The notes under the pieces are model-generated. The model searched no databases and had not been told where the DNA came from. It saw only the letters and a program-made list of their open reading frames with translations. Shown here one piece after another: positions 10,264 to 23,215 of a stretch of 64,000 nt of DNA; the stretch's first letter is position 1, and each line of letters opens with the position of its first letter. The stretch comes from Mesaphorura yosii (Eukaryota; Arthropoda; Collembola; Poduromorpha; Tullbergiidae), in assembly GCA_009869945.1 (NCBI GenBank), contig WIXG01000070.1, forward strand, positions 1 through 64,000, in the 5' to 3' direction. The position numbers and the translations under genes were made by a program.

Positions 10264-13200
10264 GATGACGAGGACTTGATTTGAGCCCTGCTTTGGGTGG
10301 AGACGATGAGACGCTCAGAAAGCGTGATGCTGAAATGGTGATCGGTGACTTGGTTTTTTCTTCCTCCGTCGGGGGTTGGTGAACAACGCGACCATTAAAA
10401 ATCCAGTTCACTGTACAAGGTTTTTAATGGAGGGTTTACACCGTGCAATTTGTTTTAATGGCTGCAATCTTGGAATTTGATCATTTAAACACCGTCTTTC
10501 GTGGTGTTGAGTTGCTAAATTCATGATGCGTTCCATTCATGTTCTTTACGCCGGTGGAATCTGCAGGAAAATAGAAATAGATTGTAAGCAACCAATCGTA
10601 GATATTGGACTTCAAAAACCTTCCTCCTAATCCTTGCGTTAATTTTAACTTACACTTTTCGGACATGTGTATGGCTAATGGGTCGAATTGACTAATTCTC
10701 CTTCAGGCAAGTCTTACTCGAAGGATTTTGTTTTCAGTTATCTGTTTCCGTGAGATCTACAGCGAATGCAAATTGAGATGGAACGCTGATGACGAGCTGC
10801 ACTTTTCCTAGAAGAAATTAGCAGTGCTGCAGTGTAACTAATTATGGATTCCTGCCCGTGTGCAGATTCTTCTCCATTAGCAGATCATCAGACTAATGAT
10901 TACTTGGCCATTGTTCGAGTCATTTGCAGATGATTGAGGTTCCTCGTGCGTAATGTAGTTTAGCCATTCCTGAATAGAATAGTTTGCGCCTTACGCTAAT
11001 AAATTAAGGTTATGTTACGTATGTTGTTGAGCAGGTGAGGCTACTGGTAAGGCAGGCACTTGTTGTACAATGAATTGAATTAGGAATGAAGGGTGCGAAT
11101 TGCGATGGTAGAAAGTAAAGACGATTCCAAATTCAATCTTTGTGCTGAGCACGACCTTGAGACATATTGGACATTGCTGAATGCCAATTGCCATTCATTA
11201 GCCATTGCTACCGTAGTCCACTAGTTCCGACTTTTCGATCAGACTCATCCTGCCTGGTCGTGTATTCTGTTTGATTAAATATGTAGCGATTGCAAGAGGT
11301 AGAAGTTTGCAACTTTATTTTTATACTTGATAACATGGCTGAGTTTCTGAACCAGGTCACCAGGAGTAATCACATTGAATGGCCATGTGTGGCCATCATG
11401 CAACACACTCTCAATAAGCTTCATTAGGAAAGTGACAAATTGCTCAACTTTGTCACTTAGAAACTTTTGCACTGAGAATTAGTAAAAAAAAAATAAGATT
11501 AAGATCCCAAACTCTGGAAGGCAGTAATGGGACGGTCTTTCAAGCAGTATTCTATTCTTGTACTCGCATACTACGATACGACACGAAGCTTGCGTTTTCC
11601 TAGTGGCTACTTTTCGTCTTTCGGACACATTTGGGCAACAGTTTTCTCAGCTGGCTGCGCCCCTAGCCACAAGTCATCAGTTTGTTGATGTAAGCACAAT
11701 GCAAACGCTTCGATTTCATTAGCAGTAGCGAAAATTCATTACCACTAAAACTGATGGTCCAAGATATAACTACATGTTGAGTTCAAGTACATAATCTCAA
11801 GGCGTCTGTCAGTCGCAAATTTGTGGGAAAACCGGTTCAATTGTAGACAGGAATTTAAAGCTGTTCACAACAGTAAAATTGCAGCCAGCAAGTCAAATGG
11901 CATGTAGACATTGTCGCCCTGCACAACAAAATCTTCGTGAAAAACATTACAGCAAGATTTCTTGTACTCGATTGTAGTATTCGTAGTTTCTTGAATCAAA
12001 TTGGCATTGATATGAAACGCAATTAATTACCAGCTGAGTGAGTGTCATTCACCTGCGGTGCCGGTGTCCGTACCCGCCGAGTCGAGAAGCTGAGTATAAA
12101 CAAACCCCATGGACTACATGAAACATGATAACTAGTCCAAAGTCGCCAAAGTTAAGACCTGTCAAATTCCATTTTGAACAAGGAAAGCTTTTATGGACGA
12201 TGACAGATGGTCAGTACACGCTGGAATTTCTCATGGGAGCAGAGTGCAAGTTAATGAAAACACATAAGTTAATTTTCCAGGCGTTGGACAAGTTGGACAT
12301 TTTCTCACGACCTTCAGCTAAAAACTTCGGCTCATGAGTTTCGATACTATACGTCCTACTTTCACAGTTCTACTCCACTGTAAATGTTAAACCCGGAACG
12401 GAAGAAGCAGCAGCTGCGATCAGAATTGGTTCTCACATTTTTCACGAAAGGCCAAGCGTCGATAGAATGATGCCTCATTTCGTATGTGCGCCCAACGGTG
12501 CCCTTTTACAAGGCATTCGAACAATTTGGTCTGGATGAGTTTGGGAATTTGTATACCGGTCGTTAGTAAAATTCCAAACACCCCATCAAATGAGTCCTTC
12601 CAATTTCCTGACCTTAAGCTCACTTTTGCAAGTATCGCATTATAATGATATTATGGCCATACTCGCCTTTCGCAGGCGCTAGGCGGTGAGATCGTTCGTT
12701 CAGAAAGCAAGCACCTTTACACCGATTCCAACCTCATTACATGGCGCATTGCCTGCCGCATTGAACACCTCCGGATTTAAGGTTCCATCAACAACGAACT
12801 GAGGCCAGGCAAGAACCGAGAATCTTTACAATCTCTTTATTTCGGATTATAGCGCGCTGCGTCATTACGCGTAATTTCCGCCTCGCTAATAGGTTTTCAG
12901 ATTCGAGTTCCCTGCAACCTGCGCTGCATTTCGTGTTTGTAGCGTACCTTATGTTCAATTTAATTTTATGATGTCTTTAGCCGTAAAAATGAAAGTGTGA
13001 GCCCTGCGCCCTGCGAAGAATGGAAGTTTGCAACGCATCATCGTCTAAAATTTGTCTAAACTCTAAACTTTGCCCATTCTATGCGCGCCGTGTTCTGTGC
13101 CTGCCAGTTCTCAAATTGTGCCCAGAGGTCATATTATTTCCATTTGTAAAGACATTCGCATTCCAGCGCGAGCCACCTCGGACGTAGACGAAATACATAA

Positions 13201-16200
13201 TAATCTCACTTCACCGAAGACGCCGAAGACCATGCAAGACCGAGACCAGATGCGAGTGCGAGCAGTATCTCATATCGATAGTCGTGAGCGAGCGAGGAAA
13301 AGGAGCTCGTTGCATTGTTCAGGAGACCATCACAACGGTTAACGAAATAAAAATTACGCTGCTCGCGTAGGCCGACCAAGACCATCGCGTAATGTGATGT
13401 GTTGGCTGTTGTGTTGTCCGGAGATAAAAATACAATAATAAAGTCGTAAGTCCCATTTTGAAGAATTCCAAAAGTGCATTACCGACATATTTCACGTAAT
13501 GCGAAAGCAGGAGTTTGAGTTTCTCAAGCTATTTAATTCGCATTGTACTGCACTTGCAATTCTGCGCCCACGTTCTTTGTGAACTCGTGATCGTTATCTT
13601 GTCAAATTACATTCTTATAAGATGGTCCATTCTTGTAACGTCGGTCTACTCTTGCTATTTTGAAACTTGAAGCTAGTTTGTCAATTAGTCACATTCGTCG
13701 GCTTTCTCCTCTGCCTGGTTGAGAATTGAGTTCAACACAAAAAACGTGCAGTGGTAGCTTGCAACGAGAAGTTAATTTTTAGAGAACTTTATTTCCAACT
13801 GGAGAAAAACGTGATCGTCATTAATGCTGTGATCGAAGAAGTCCTTAAAGATAACCGGCAACATAAGGTGGTTAAATCAAATCGCCAGGGAATTGATTTA
13901 CGTGTACTTCTGATTATACCTTGAAGCCGTATTCTAGACTTCTTGCTCTGCAGCCGATCATGCAGAAGAAGAATCAGTTGACCATTACACACTATTTGCT
14001 ACACTCCGGTCCGATTAGATTCAAATTCTAAACCCTGAATAATCGACAAATCCAAGATTGATCGAAGAGTGGAGCCAAAGCCGGAGCATCAAGACTACTT
14101 TAGAAAATGACATCCGAAATCCATCCCGAATTTGCGTATTGTGTATTGCAACGGACGAGCACGAATATGAGTGCATTATTAACGCGAGTCCTCTTTCGTC
14201 TCTCGTCCATTGTCAAGCAACACAATGCAGGCTGACACAAAGAAGCACATTATTATTATTGCAAAGCAGACTTTTAGACTAATATGTTTTGGCGTGAAAA
14301 AAAACTTTTATGCACACTTTTTCTTTATTCAAATCCCAATTCAACTTGCCAGGCGTGGTTGAACTCACGATCAATGTAATGCAAAGACGAAGAAGCTTCG
14401 AATTCTTAGTATTTCTTTCATCTGGCCCGTGGCCCATGAAAAGAAAGCTGGATGTTGGCTTGACTTGAACTTCGTGCAACAGCAGCCGGGAGAAAGTTTT
14501 TATCGTGCTTTTCTATTTGTATGTATTTAATCCTCGCTTTTACTCTCCACAATTCATCTTTGTTATCTTCTACAAACTGAGCCAAGCCACGCCAAAAAAT
14601 AAAGGTGTAATACAACCTGCTGCTTCTTCGAAAAACGCGTTGTCCTCCGTCTGAGTCTGCTTCTTCACCCTGTCTTATCGCCAACCGGCAACCAAGCCAA
14701 GTCGAGATAAGCCATGCCGTACGGTAATAAGAAACGTCACACGGACGGACTGGGACTTAAGCTTCAACACCTTCGCATTCGCTGTGTTCCTATTTCTGGA
14801 CTCTACACACAAGGTGGACTATTGTTTCGTAATCGTATTACGAATTTCTATTTACTCGAGCACAAGAACGCGATGAACCAACCAAGAATAAGAATGCATG
14901 AACTATTAAGAAATTGCAGTGAACCGAAAATCTTCCAACAGTAAGTTCTAGTATCCAGCAACTATTAAGACATACGAGTGAGAGAACTAACTGGAGTTCC
15001 TTCCTGAGCATATTTCCACCTTCAAGTCTAGGAGTCTAGTCACCATGCAGAACAAATAAACTCAGCTGCTGCTTTCTCCATTGAAAACTCACACATGTTC
15101 CCACCTAGGAAAAGCCGAGTGGCTGGCTTTCTTTTCTTTTCTCAACTTGCTCTGGAAAGTTTCCCGTTTTCACTCATTCGTTTTAGCTCATTCACTGTGC
15201 ACACAAAAACTTTGATGTTGTTTTCTTGTTTGTCTTAATAATTACAAGCAGCAACAGCAGCGTAACACAGCGTGCTATGCACGGATATAGAATCATTGAT
15301 GCATTAGCTCAAACGGGTCTCGAGAGCTGCACTCGACAGTAATTAGTGTTAGTTATGAATATGAATACGGATTTAAGTTCTCTGGAAGTTCGAGCTGTAA
15401 ACAATGACAGACTGAGATTTCTAATTAAGCATCCGGCAAAAGAGACTCGACTAGACGCGTGCTGTCATCAACAGAGCTTAATTACAAATTCACGCTTAAT
15501 ATTTCACACTTGGCTGCTACAAGAATGTGAACTACAAAAATGCGTGCAACGTCCGTCACAATGGCGCAATACACAAATCAGGAAGAGATTCTAGATTCAC
15601 AATAAAGACCCGACCAGGTGCGCGAACCTTTTGATCTAAACTTGATTACAAGCTTAGTTTATTACAAAATTGGAATCAGGCAATCACATGCTGAAATTCG
15701 CTGGAACTGGAATCCGAGTCAAGATGAGCTTCCAAGAAAGAGAATTCCAGGTATGGACAGATTCAATTGACTACCCACACAAGATGCGCACCAATTACGG
15801 TAAGTAATGCATTTATAAACAAATCAAGGCCTGTTGGCTCTTGGAAAGCAAAACCACGGCATAATTTGGTTAAAATTTGTTTTAATACCATTATTATGGC
15901 TTAGGAGTCTATTTCACTGAGTGCATAAAGTGGTTTTGGTTCGAATTTCGGATTTTCATATGGCGTCAAGGCAATAAAGAGGCTGCCGCATCCTACATAA
16001 TGTCAAGACGCATTACGATGATGAAGACGCTCTTGTAATTCAATTCAGCTTCTACTCTGCTTTCTATTTCTATTTTATTCTCCTTTCTATTTTGCCTCAG
16101 TCTCCTCCGTATTCAATTCGCTTCTGACTATGACTCTGTGTTCAGTGCTCAGAGCCCAGTGTCAGTGTGTCGAATTCGAGATGAGAAACCCAACCAACCA

Positions 16201-19200
16201 TAAATAACATGACACAGTGTAATTTTGATTGTGACACTTTACTAGTGTACGGGGAACCAGAACTTAATATAATAACCCAATAAGATTCTAGTTCGGTCTA
16301 AAACTCACACGCACGCCCCACTCAAGACTTGATCACAGTTTCAATGTGCACGTTGTCCTTATTTTTATTCAAGAAGCCCTCCTTCAGTTTTCACTTTCTT
16401 TCACCAATGACATCTTGCCTTGTTACAAGTTTAATACGTGCCCTGAATAACGTCGCGGATCAAAACATTCTTAAATTCATTTTTCTGTAACCTTTGAGCT
16501 TTTGGCCCAAGCAGGTTTGCGTTTGCTTTGTGATCGCATTGCCTTTTTTGCATGAAGAGAAGTCAACAAGACGTACAAGGCAATGATTTCTGCATTCTTG
16601 CCAGGTTCGCGCAGGAAATCGGAAATGCGGCGGTTTGAACTCTCGTCTTGAGCAGAGCTCAAAGTTTTTATTGCATTATGATATTCAATACACAGGAAAG
16701 CTGTACTACCCTTCCACACATGTAAACAGTCAACCACGTATGTTCTGTTCCACTTGACTGCTCACATGCTGCCGGCTTGCCACATTCGTGAGTTTCCTGA
16801 GTCACACTCTCGGAATAAATTTTCCAGTTCATTTCAATTGAAAAGCTCAGACGATGCGAGCCGTGTTAAAGTGCTCCATTTAATACTTTACAGAATGGAG
16901 ATTAAAATTCGTGAGTTCTGCGTCATTGCAGCTGCAGGTTTAGAGGAGAATTTTACGATCGCACTCTCACCTTTTCATATTTCATGCGCTGATCTGTGTC
17001 TGCAAGATTAAAACTGACTGAGTGAAAGTGGGACGCGGCCTGCACAGGAAGCGGATTACAAACTATGGATTCATAAAAATCAAAACTTAATGTGGTTGGT
17101 TTATGCAATGTTTAAAGTTTAAGCTGAAGCATGCCAGCCGAATAAAATGGTTGCCATCAATTTTGAGGTTTCAAAAGCACTAGGAACAAAACTTCTCTTT
17201 GAGGTCTTCTTAAAATGACACATTGACATCATCTTTCTTTTCTTTCTAGGAATATCTTTGGGACTTTTGTTCCGATTTCGCCGTTTCTGTCAATGTTGGA
17301 GGATTTCTGCGTTTGCAGTGACTTTCGCCAGTTTTGTTCCAGTCCAGCTCAGATCCAGTTTCAGGTTCCAAAGTTGAGTTTATCAACGAATTTATCATCT
17401 TGGCACATTTTCAAAGACGATGGGCTCCATTGGCAATAAATTTGATCTGAAGAGGAGCGAAATCTGACACCAAAGCTCAAAATTCGATTATTCTTTATAG
17501 GTCAACTGCTTCGTACGTACGTCTCCCTTGTCTTGCGTCCAATGATAATGAAGCAAGATACAATTTCTGCCAAAGGCGGAGTGAACGAAAAGAACTGCCA
17601 AGAAGCCAGCTTTACTTGCTGAATTGCTGGATGATTTCACAGTGTTAAGATTCAGCTCCGGGTCTTGCGCCCATTCGAAGAAAACAAGCGTGAAGAAAAC
17701 ATAAAGCGACTTAAATAAGGAATGTGAAAGAAAGTGGGGATATGTCGCATGATTTGCCTATTTTTCAACCGAAGCGCTCACTCTGCATTGATTTCACCAG
17801 GCGAGAAAGTATTTTACATAAATCTAAAGTCAATCACAAATGGCAACCGGTGCCTCGCGTTGAGATGCGGTGAATTTTTGCGTAACCCCACATATGCGTG
17901 GTTATACCTTCTCTGACTTCGGAATGTGATTTTTTCCTTTAACTTCGCCTCCACTAGTCGAGTATTTCTTTATTTTTAAAATCAATCAACTCTCTAACAA
18001 AGATCACGAGTTCCAATGTTGACTTTGGACTCGAAAGTCGCAACTTTCGCCTAACCTGAATCCAATCTCGGTTCTTGAGGGGAATTTTCTTTCGTCGGTT
18101 CTGCAGTTCTGATTCTATTACGATAAGCGAGAGACGCGAAACGCAATAATGCGAAGGAGAAAACGTTCATGTGTTCGAGGATGGGACTTGTGACTTGGGC
18201 CGGATTTGCATGAGATATAAGAAATTCTATTTGGTATGATAATTCCTTCAGTTTTTGGTTTCTGGAGTGCAGAATTCGCCAAGAAATGATGCAAAAGTAG
18301 CGTCAAGTGCTGATGAAATTGGTTTTATCGCCTCGTTTATTTTCGCCTCTTTTTTCCGTGAGGTTATCAATGGTAATTGAATTAGGGCTTAATCTCTCCA
18401 ATTAAATTGCGGCAGCGCTCAACGTCCTTTTAGAGACACAGAGATCCTTTTAGCCTTATATCGTATTGTGTGCTAAGGCGTGCCAATCTAGCGCACTAAC
18501 AGATAACCGAGGAAGCATTATTGTCCGGGCAAAAAAAACGTTGGTCCCGTATGAATCTTCGTTTATTGTTCCTGTTCATGTAAATAAACAGGAGATTCTT
18601 CTAATACCCTTCGGCATTACATGTCGGTTTCGTTGTTTACCACAATGTCACAATTTCCAACCTGCAGAAATTGGCCCGCCCTTCTTTGCTTTGCGGACGA
18701 GCTGTCGTTGTTTGCTGAGGTAATAAAATCTCATCAAGTGTAACCCAAGATCGTGAAAGTGAAATGTCACAGCCCGGCGGCCGACAGGGGATTATAAAAA
18801 GTGACTGAGGACACAGCAATACGCCTCACATGAGACAGCAGAAGTAGAATCTAGTCTCGAAGCTTCGAACCACCGCACCGCTGCGGCTACGCAGAATAAA
18901 CCCAAAAGCCCCGGGTTTTATCTTTCGCAACCGTTATTTGAGAAAAATAACTCGATCATAATGGGCTGAAGCAATTGAGAGAAAGTTGTACGCTGCAAGC
19001 GCAATTACGATGTTCACTGGGGTATAAACTTATTTCATTCTGTTCTTCGTGAACTAATCTCAAGATGAGCGGGCGCTAACCATTAACATGAGCTCGTGAA
19101 AGAAGGTTTCTTTCTCTGCTTTCGTTTGTCTTGTCATTTCTCCGCAGAGAACCGCCCGCATGATGTCAGGACATGGAGTTTCATTCTTGTTGAGTTGTGC

Positions 19201-22200
19201 AGTGTCACAACGTTTTAAACAAGTTCAAAAACTCTGCTGTGCAGTTTTGACAATTCGCAGTTCCTGGTCGCACATGCAATAAATTATAAAATTAGCAAAT
19301 ATTAGCGAAACTTTCTTTCATCATGGCCATTTGACTAATTTAACATAACAAGACTACGGCAGGAGACTACGAATGCATATGGAGATCACGAGCACGCGTG
19401 TGAAACTAATTCACATCATGCAAAACTGCAAAACTTTCTCCACACACCAAATTAATCTGTACTAAAAGTCCTCGCAAGGCGGCCGAGCAAAAGAAAGTTC
19501 AACTTCTTCACTTCTTGATTAACATACATGAGTAGCGCCTTGCCACTGCCTCATTCAAATTCGGGTCTCGGTGCCTGCAACTCCAGTCCAGTACAGGAAT
19601 AGAAGCGAGATGCGCCCAGTACAGGTGCGCTTTAAATCTCATGAATATTTAGAGAATGAGTTTATAAAAAATTGGTTACTAAACTAAATTACTTTTTTCT
19701 TGTTAGTGCAGTGTTACAAAAACGCAAAAGAAACCTGAAAGTCTTCATTAACTTTATGCTTCGTACTCGAGTGTTCAGTTTTTCGCATTTCTACAGCTTC
19801 GTGAAAGAAAAGAAAGTTTCAGTTTCAGCGTATGCCATGTACACGAGAGAAAGAAATAAATTAAGAAAATAAGGTGAGTTTATTTAGAAGGGAAAGAAAT
19901 TACGACGCTCGCTCGCTATTTAGAAGCAGTCTTTTGGCTGCTGCTGCCGCTTTTTCAAAGGCTCAAGTCAAACTCTGTTGAGATTGAAATGCTTTGCCTT
20001 CCAGCAGCATTTTGCACTTGTACTCTATTTTTATGATTACATTTGCAATGTACATTAGTCTAAGACTTCTCATAACTATGACTCAAGGGTTATGATAATC
20101 TTCAGCTTTATCTATGTTTATGGGCTTCCATTTACCGGCGCTCTGTCAAGAGAAATGAATCTCCGCCAAGGGAAAGCATGAAAACCTCGATGAGATTCCT
20201 GTAGTCTCTCAACCTGCAACAGCATCAACAGCAAACCACAACTCAGTTCAACTTTTGCTTATCTGCACTGCCACTGGTCTTCTCCGTGATTCCACGAACA
20301 CTCTGCTTTACCACAAGTTATACAGCAAGGCAACGCCCGTGCGACCCTGGCTGTGACTGACAAAGTGTACAAACTCAATTTATCCAAGTTTAGTAATTAA
20401 ATTCTCAATTCACGGCCACATGAAATGTAATTTATAAATAAATCCCCTCGAGCCCAGAGCTTCCGCCCAAACGCGATTTTAAAAGGTGCCAAATTCAATT
20501 TCTGTTTGAGTTGATCCATGAAAATTGCTTACTCGCTCGTAATCCGTCCCACTGCCTCATCTGGTCTGCAAACCTACGAGCCATAAAAGTAGGAGTAGCA
20601 CGCAGCAGTGCAAAATGAAATGGAAAGTTAGAAGTGGCTGAAACTGGAACACATGTGGATAATGGAAACTCGTTCTTAGTTCCATAGTAGATGAGATTAC
20701 ACTCTGCTGATGGTGATAATAATTAAATTAATGCGCGACAATGGGTAATAATGCAGTGGAGAAAATTTCGGTCGCTTCAGGCGGGAGTCGGTCGCGAGAC
20801 CAGTTAATAGTGTGTTCCGTGCACAAGTCTCATACGAAAACATAAAAATTCTTGAGGTGTCGTGTTTGGTTCACATCAACCGAGACAACTAATAAATAGT
20901 AGCAGTAGCGGAGCACGGAGCAGGCCGTGAGATATTAGCAGAACTATTAAATGGGCGTGGATTCTGACATATATCTTGTGCAAACTTTTCTGGCTCCCGG
21001 GTTGAGCTATCAACTTTTTAATTAGACCAGACCAAAGACCATGTTCTGGCTGAATGACACTAAATCTTCGTTCCAACTGGTGAAGCGAACTGCATAGCCG
21101 TTGAAGGAGTATAAAAAAGGGCGTATAGAGTGCTGTCACTGCTAAGAGAATTTGCACAAAACTTTTTTATTTTAGTACGACGAGTCCAGATTCGATTCCA
21201 CGCAACGATGTCGTAAATCTGTCAGTGTGTGATTCATTTTTTTTCACGAGAAAGTAATTAGTACGTAAGTAAAAGTAAAGGAATTCAAAAGAAGCATTAC
21301 GCACATTCACATTCGACAAGTTCTTTCATGAAAGGATTTACGTCTCCTTTCCTTGTTGATTTGCGCTTTTTCTGCAAATGTATTGCTTATTTGTTCTCAT
21401 CAAATCGACGATAAAAACTGCAGAGGCGTAAATACAAAAATGTATGGTCAACGGAAAAACTCGCAGTAGCAAAGACAAGTCTCACCTGACATGAATAGAA
21501 ACCTCGAATCCTGAATCGGTATTCTAATCATTTTGTGTGTTATGGCGAATACATATAAGCCCATAAATTCGTACTCGTGTACGCGTAAATCTTTTTCTTC
21601 GTAATCTCTTCACGCGACAGAAACGACAGAAAGTGGTTTTCTTGTGTCGAGAAACTTGCGTATCGAAATGGTTGATAAATCTGGGAAAGTGAGACCTTTA
21701 ACTTCAGAAATCCAATTTCCTTCGATTTTCTTAGTTTATGCCTCCAGTTTTCACTTTGAATCGTGAAACAGACTTGGAAATGGCTCAAAGTAGGCAAAGA
21801 TACGGTGCCAATAGCTGTCTCGCGTTAGCGTCAGCTGAATGCATGCAAATCCAGAATTCGCACTCGCGTCCTTTTGCCCTCGAGGCTCGTTATTTGTATA
21901 TTCACTCAAGACACAATCGCACCACCAATCCAGTTCATTTTTGATCCAGAGTTGTTCGAAGCGTTATGCAGAAGCAATGCGTTGCGATACTCAGCATCGA
22001 GGAGGGCATTTAACGCCAAGGAATACAATATCATATATCAAACATCGACAAGAATTTGCACTTTGTTCTGGGTTGGAATTCCCTTTGTGCCCAGCACCAG
22101 CTTTGTGCTTGTATGTTTGTATACTTGATACAATAATACATGTGAGAAATTGAAAACCGGCAATAACCCCGCACATGGGATTTACTCAGATGAATTCCAT

Positions 22201-23133
22201 GTCCCACGGCCCAGTAGAACGACCGCATACAAACTTTATGGGAAGATCGACCATTTTATTTGTAAACACGCAACAACTTTCCACGAAGAAGCACAGTGAT
22301 TTATCTGGATCTTGTGCAAGTTTTTCATTACAAAGAATTGTGCGGTCAGAGAGCACGAGTGGGCTGAGTGGGGATTCAGTCGGAATATAATAAAGAAAAA
22401 TTCAATTCCAGGGTCGCCTTGAACCAAAACAGCAGGGTACAAAGAGGGCACGAAAGGTATGAATATTTATTGCATTTGTTGACCATTCGCCTTGAAATCC
22501 GATCCGACATCGCATCAAATCACAGGCTTTGTTAGTTTATGAATCGAAACGTGCATAAATCCTGGATTCTGATGCATAAATCCCGGCAGATCAAAGAGCA
22601 AACAGAAACAACAGACTGTTGAATTGTTGCATAAACCGCGTCAATAACTCCAGGCGTTAGTATTGCAATGTTATGACATGCAAAACATGAACACGAACAT
22701 GTGCAAAACAGTAAAACTAATCATATTAATCAAACATGCACGCCGAGGAAGATGCTCGCATATCGTTTTTATTCGAGTGCACTTATTCATTTGTCAGGAA
22801 ACAAGGAAGGACATGGCACTGGCACTTGACGATTGGGCCACGAATTTTATGAAGAACTCATAATTAATTCGGCCTGTTCATTTTCATAATGAATTCGTCG
22901 TTGTCATTTCTTGGAAGCTTCACACGACCCGCTTCGACACAGTGCCGCATATCAAACACGATTTCCTCTGCGAGGAGATTGGAATATGAAATATGAATCT
23001 TCGACGAAGAACCTTGAACTTCCAAAGAGCACCTGCTTTGCATGCATGCGGACAACTTTTACTAATTAAACCTTCCTATCATTAGCGTTAATCGTTTCAA
23101 GATACCCGTCTCGGTTTTCAACTTCGATTATTA
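10264..23133. other. Gene-poor interval, left part
   Basis: About 12.9 kb upstream of B4GAT1 holds no gene I can support. Every open frame is short, unspliced and without a domain. The sequence is AT-rich and varied, not a simple repeat, with many TAATTA-type motifs. A pyrimidine tract at about 16048-16100 ends in TTTGCCTCAG, which resembles a 3' splice site, but the roughly 33-codon frame after it has no recognisable content. No tRNA or rRNA and no transposon terminal repeats were seen. Distant enhancers, long introns or non-coding transcripts are the likely contents. Confidence 0.5.
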
Positions 23134-23215
23134 ATGAGCGACAGCGGCAGCGACTATGCGAGCGAGAGTGACGTGAGCACTAAAATAGCCTCCCGAAGGC
23201 GTCAACCATTTGACG
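23134..23215 (+). CDS. Candidate 5' coding exon in the gene-poor interval
   Basis: An ATG opens 27 codons plus one base, ending at a good donor (TTTGACG|GTAAGAAG). The peptide begins MSDSGSDYASESDVSTK and continues to a basic ASRRRQPFD segment. An acidic, Ser-rich start followed by a basic patch is common at the N-terminus of nuclear regulators. Its codon use is richer in GC than the surrounding DNA. I could not find a matching downstream exon before the sulfotransferase at 31.7 kb, which has its own start. It is therefore either the first exon of a gene with very long introns, or chance. Confidence 0.3.

Noticed and set aside
16477-16737. 86-codon minus-strand frame in the gene-poor interval
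   Set aside because: It has no recognisable domain, no splice partners, and a composition like the surrounding non-coding DNA.
21738-22153. Cluster of overlapping frames on both strands
   Set aside because: Several frames of similar length overlap in all phases, which indicates few stop codons by composition, not a gene.
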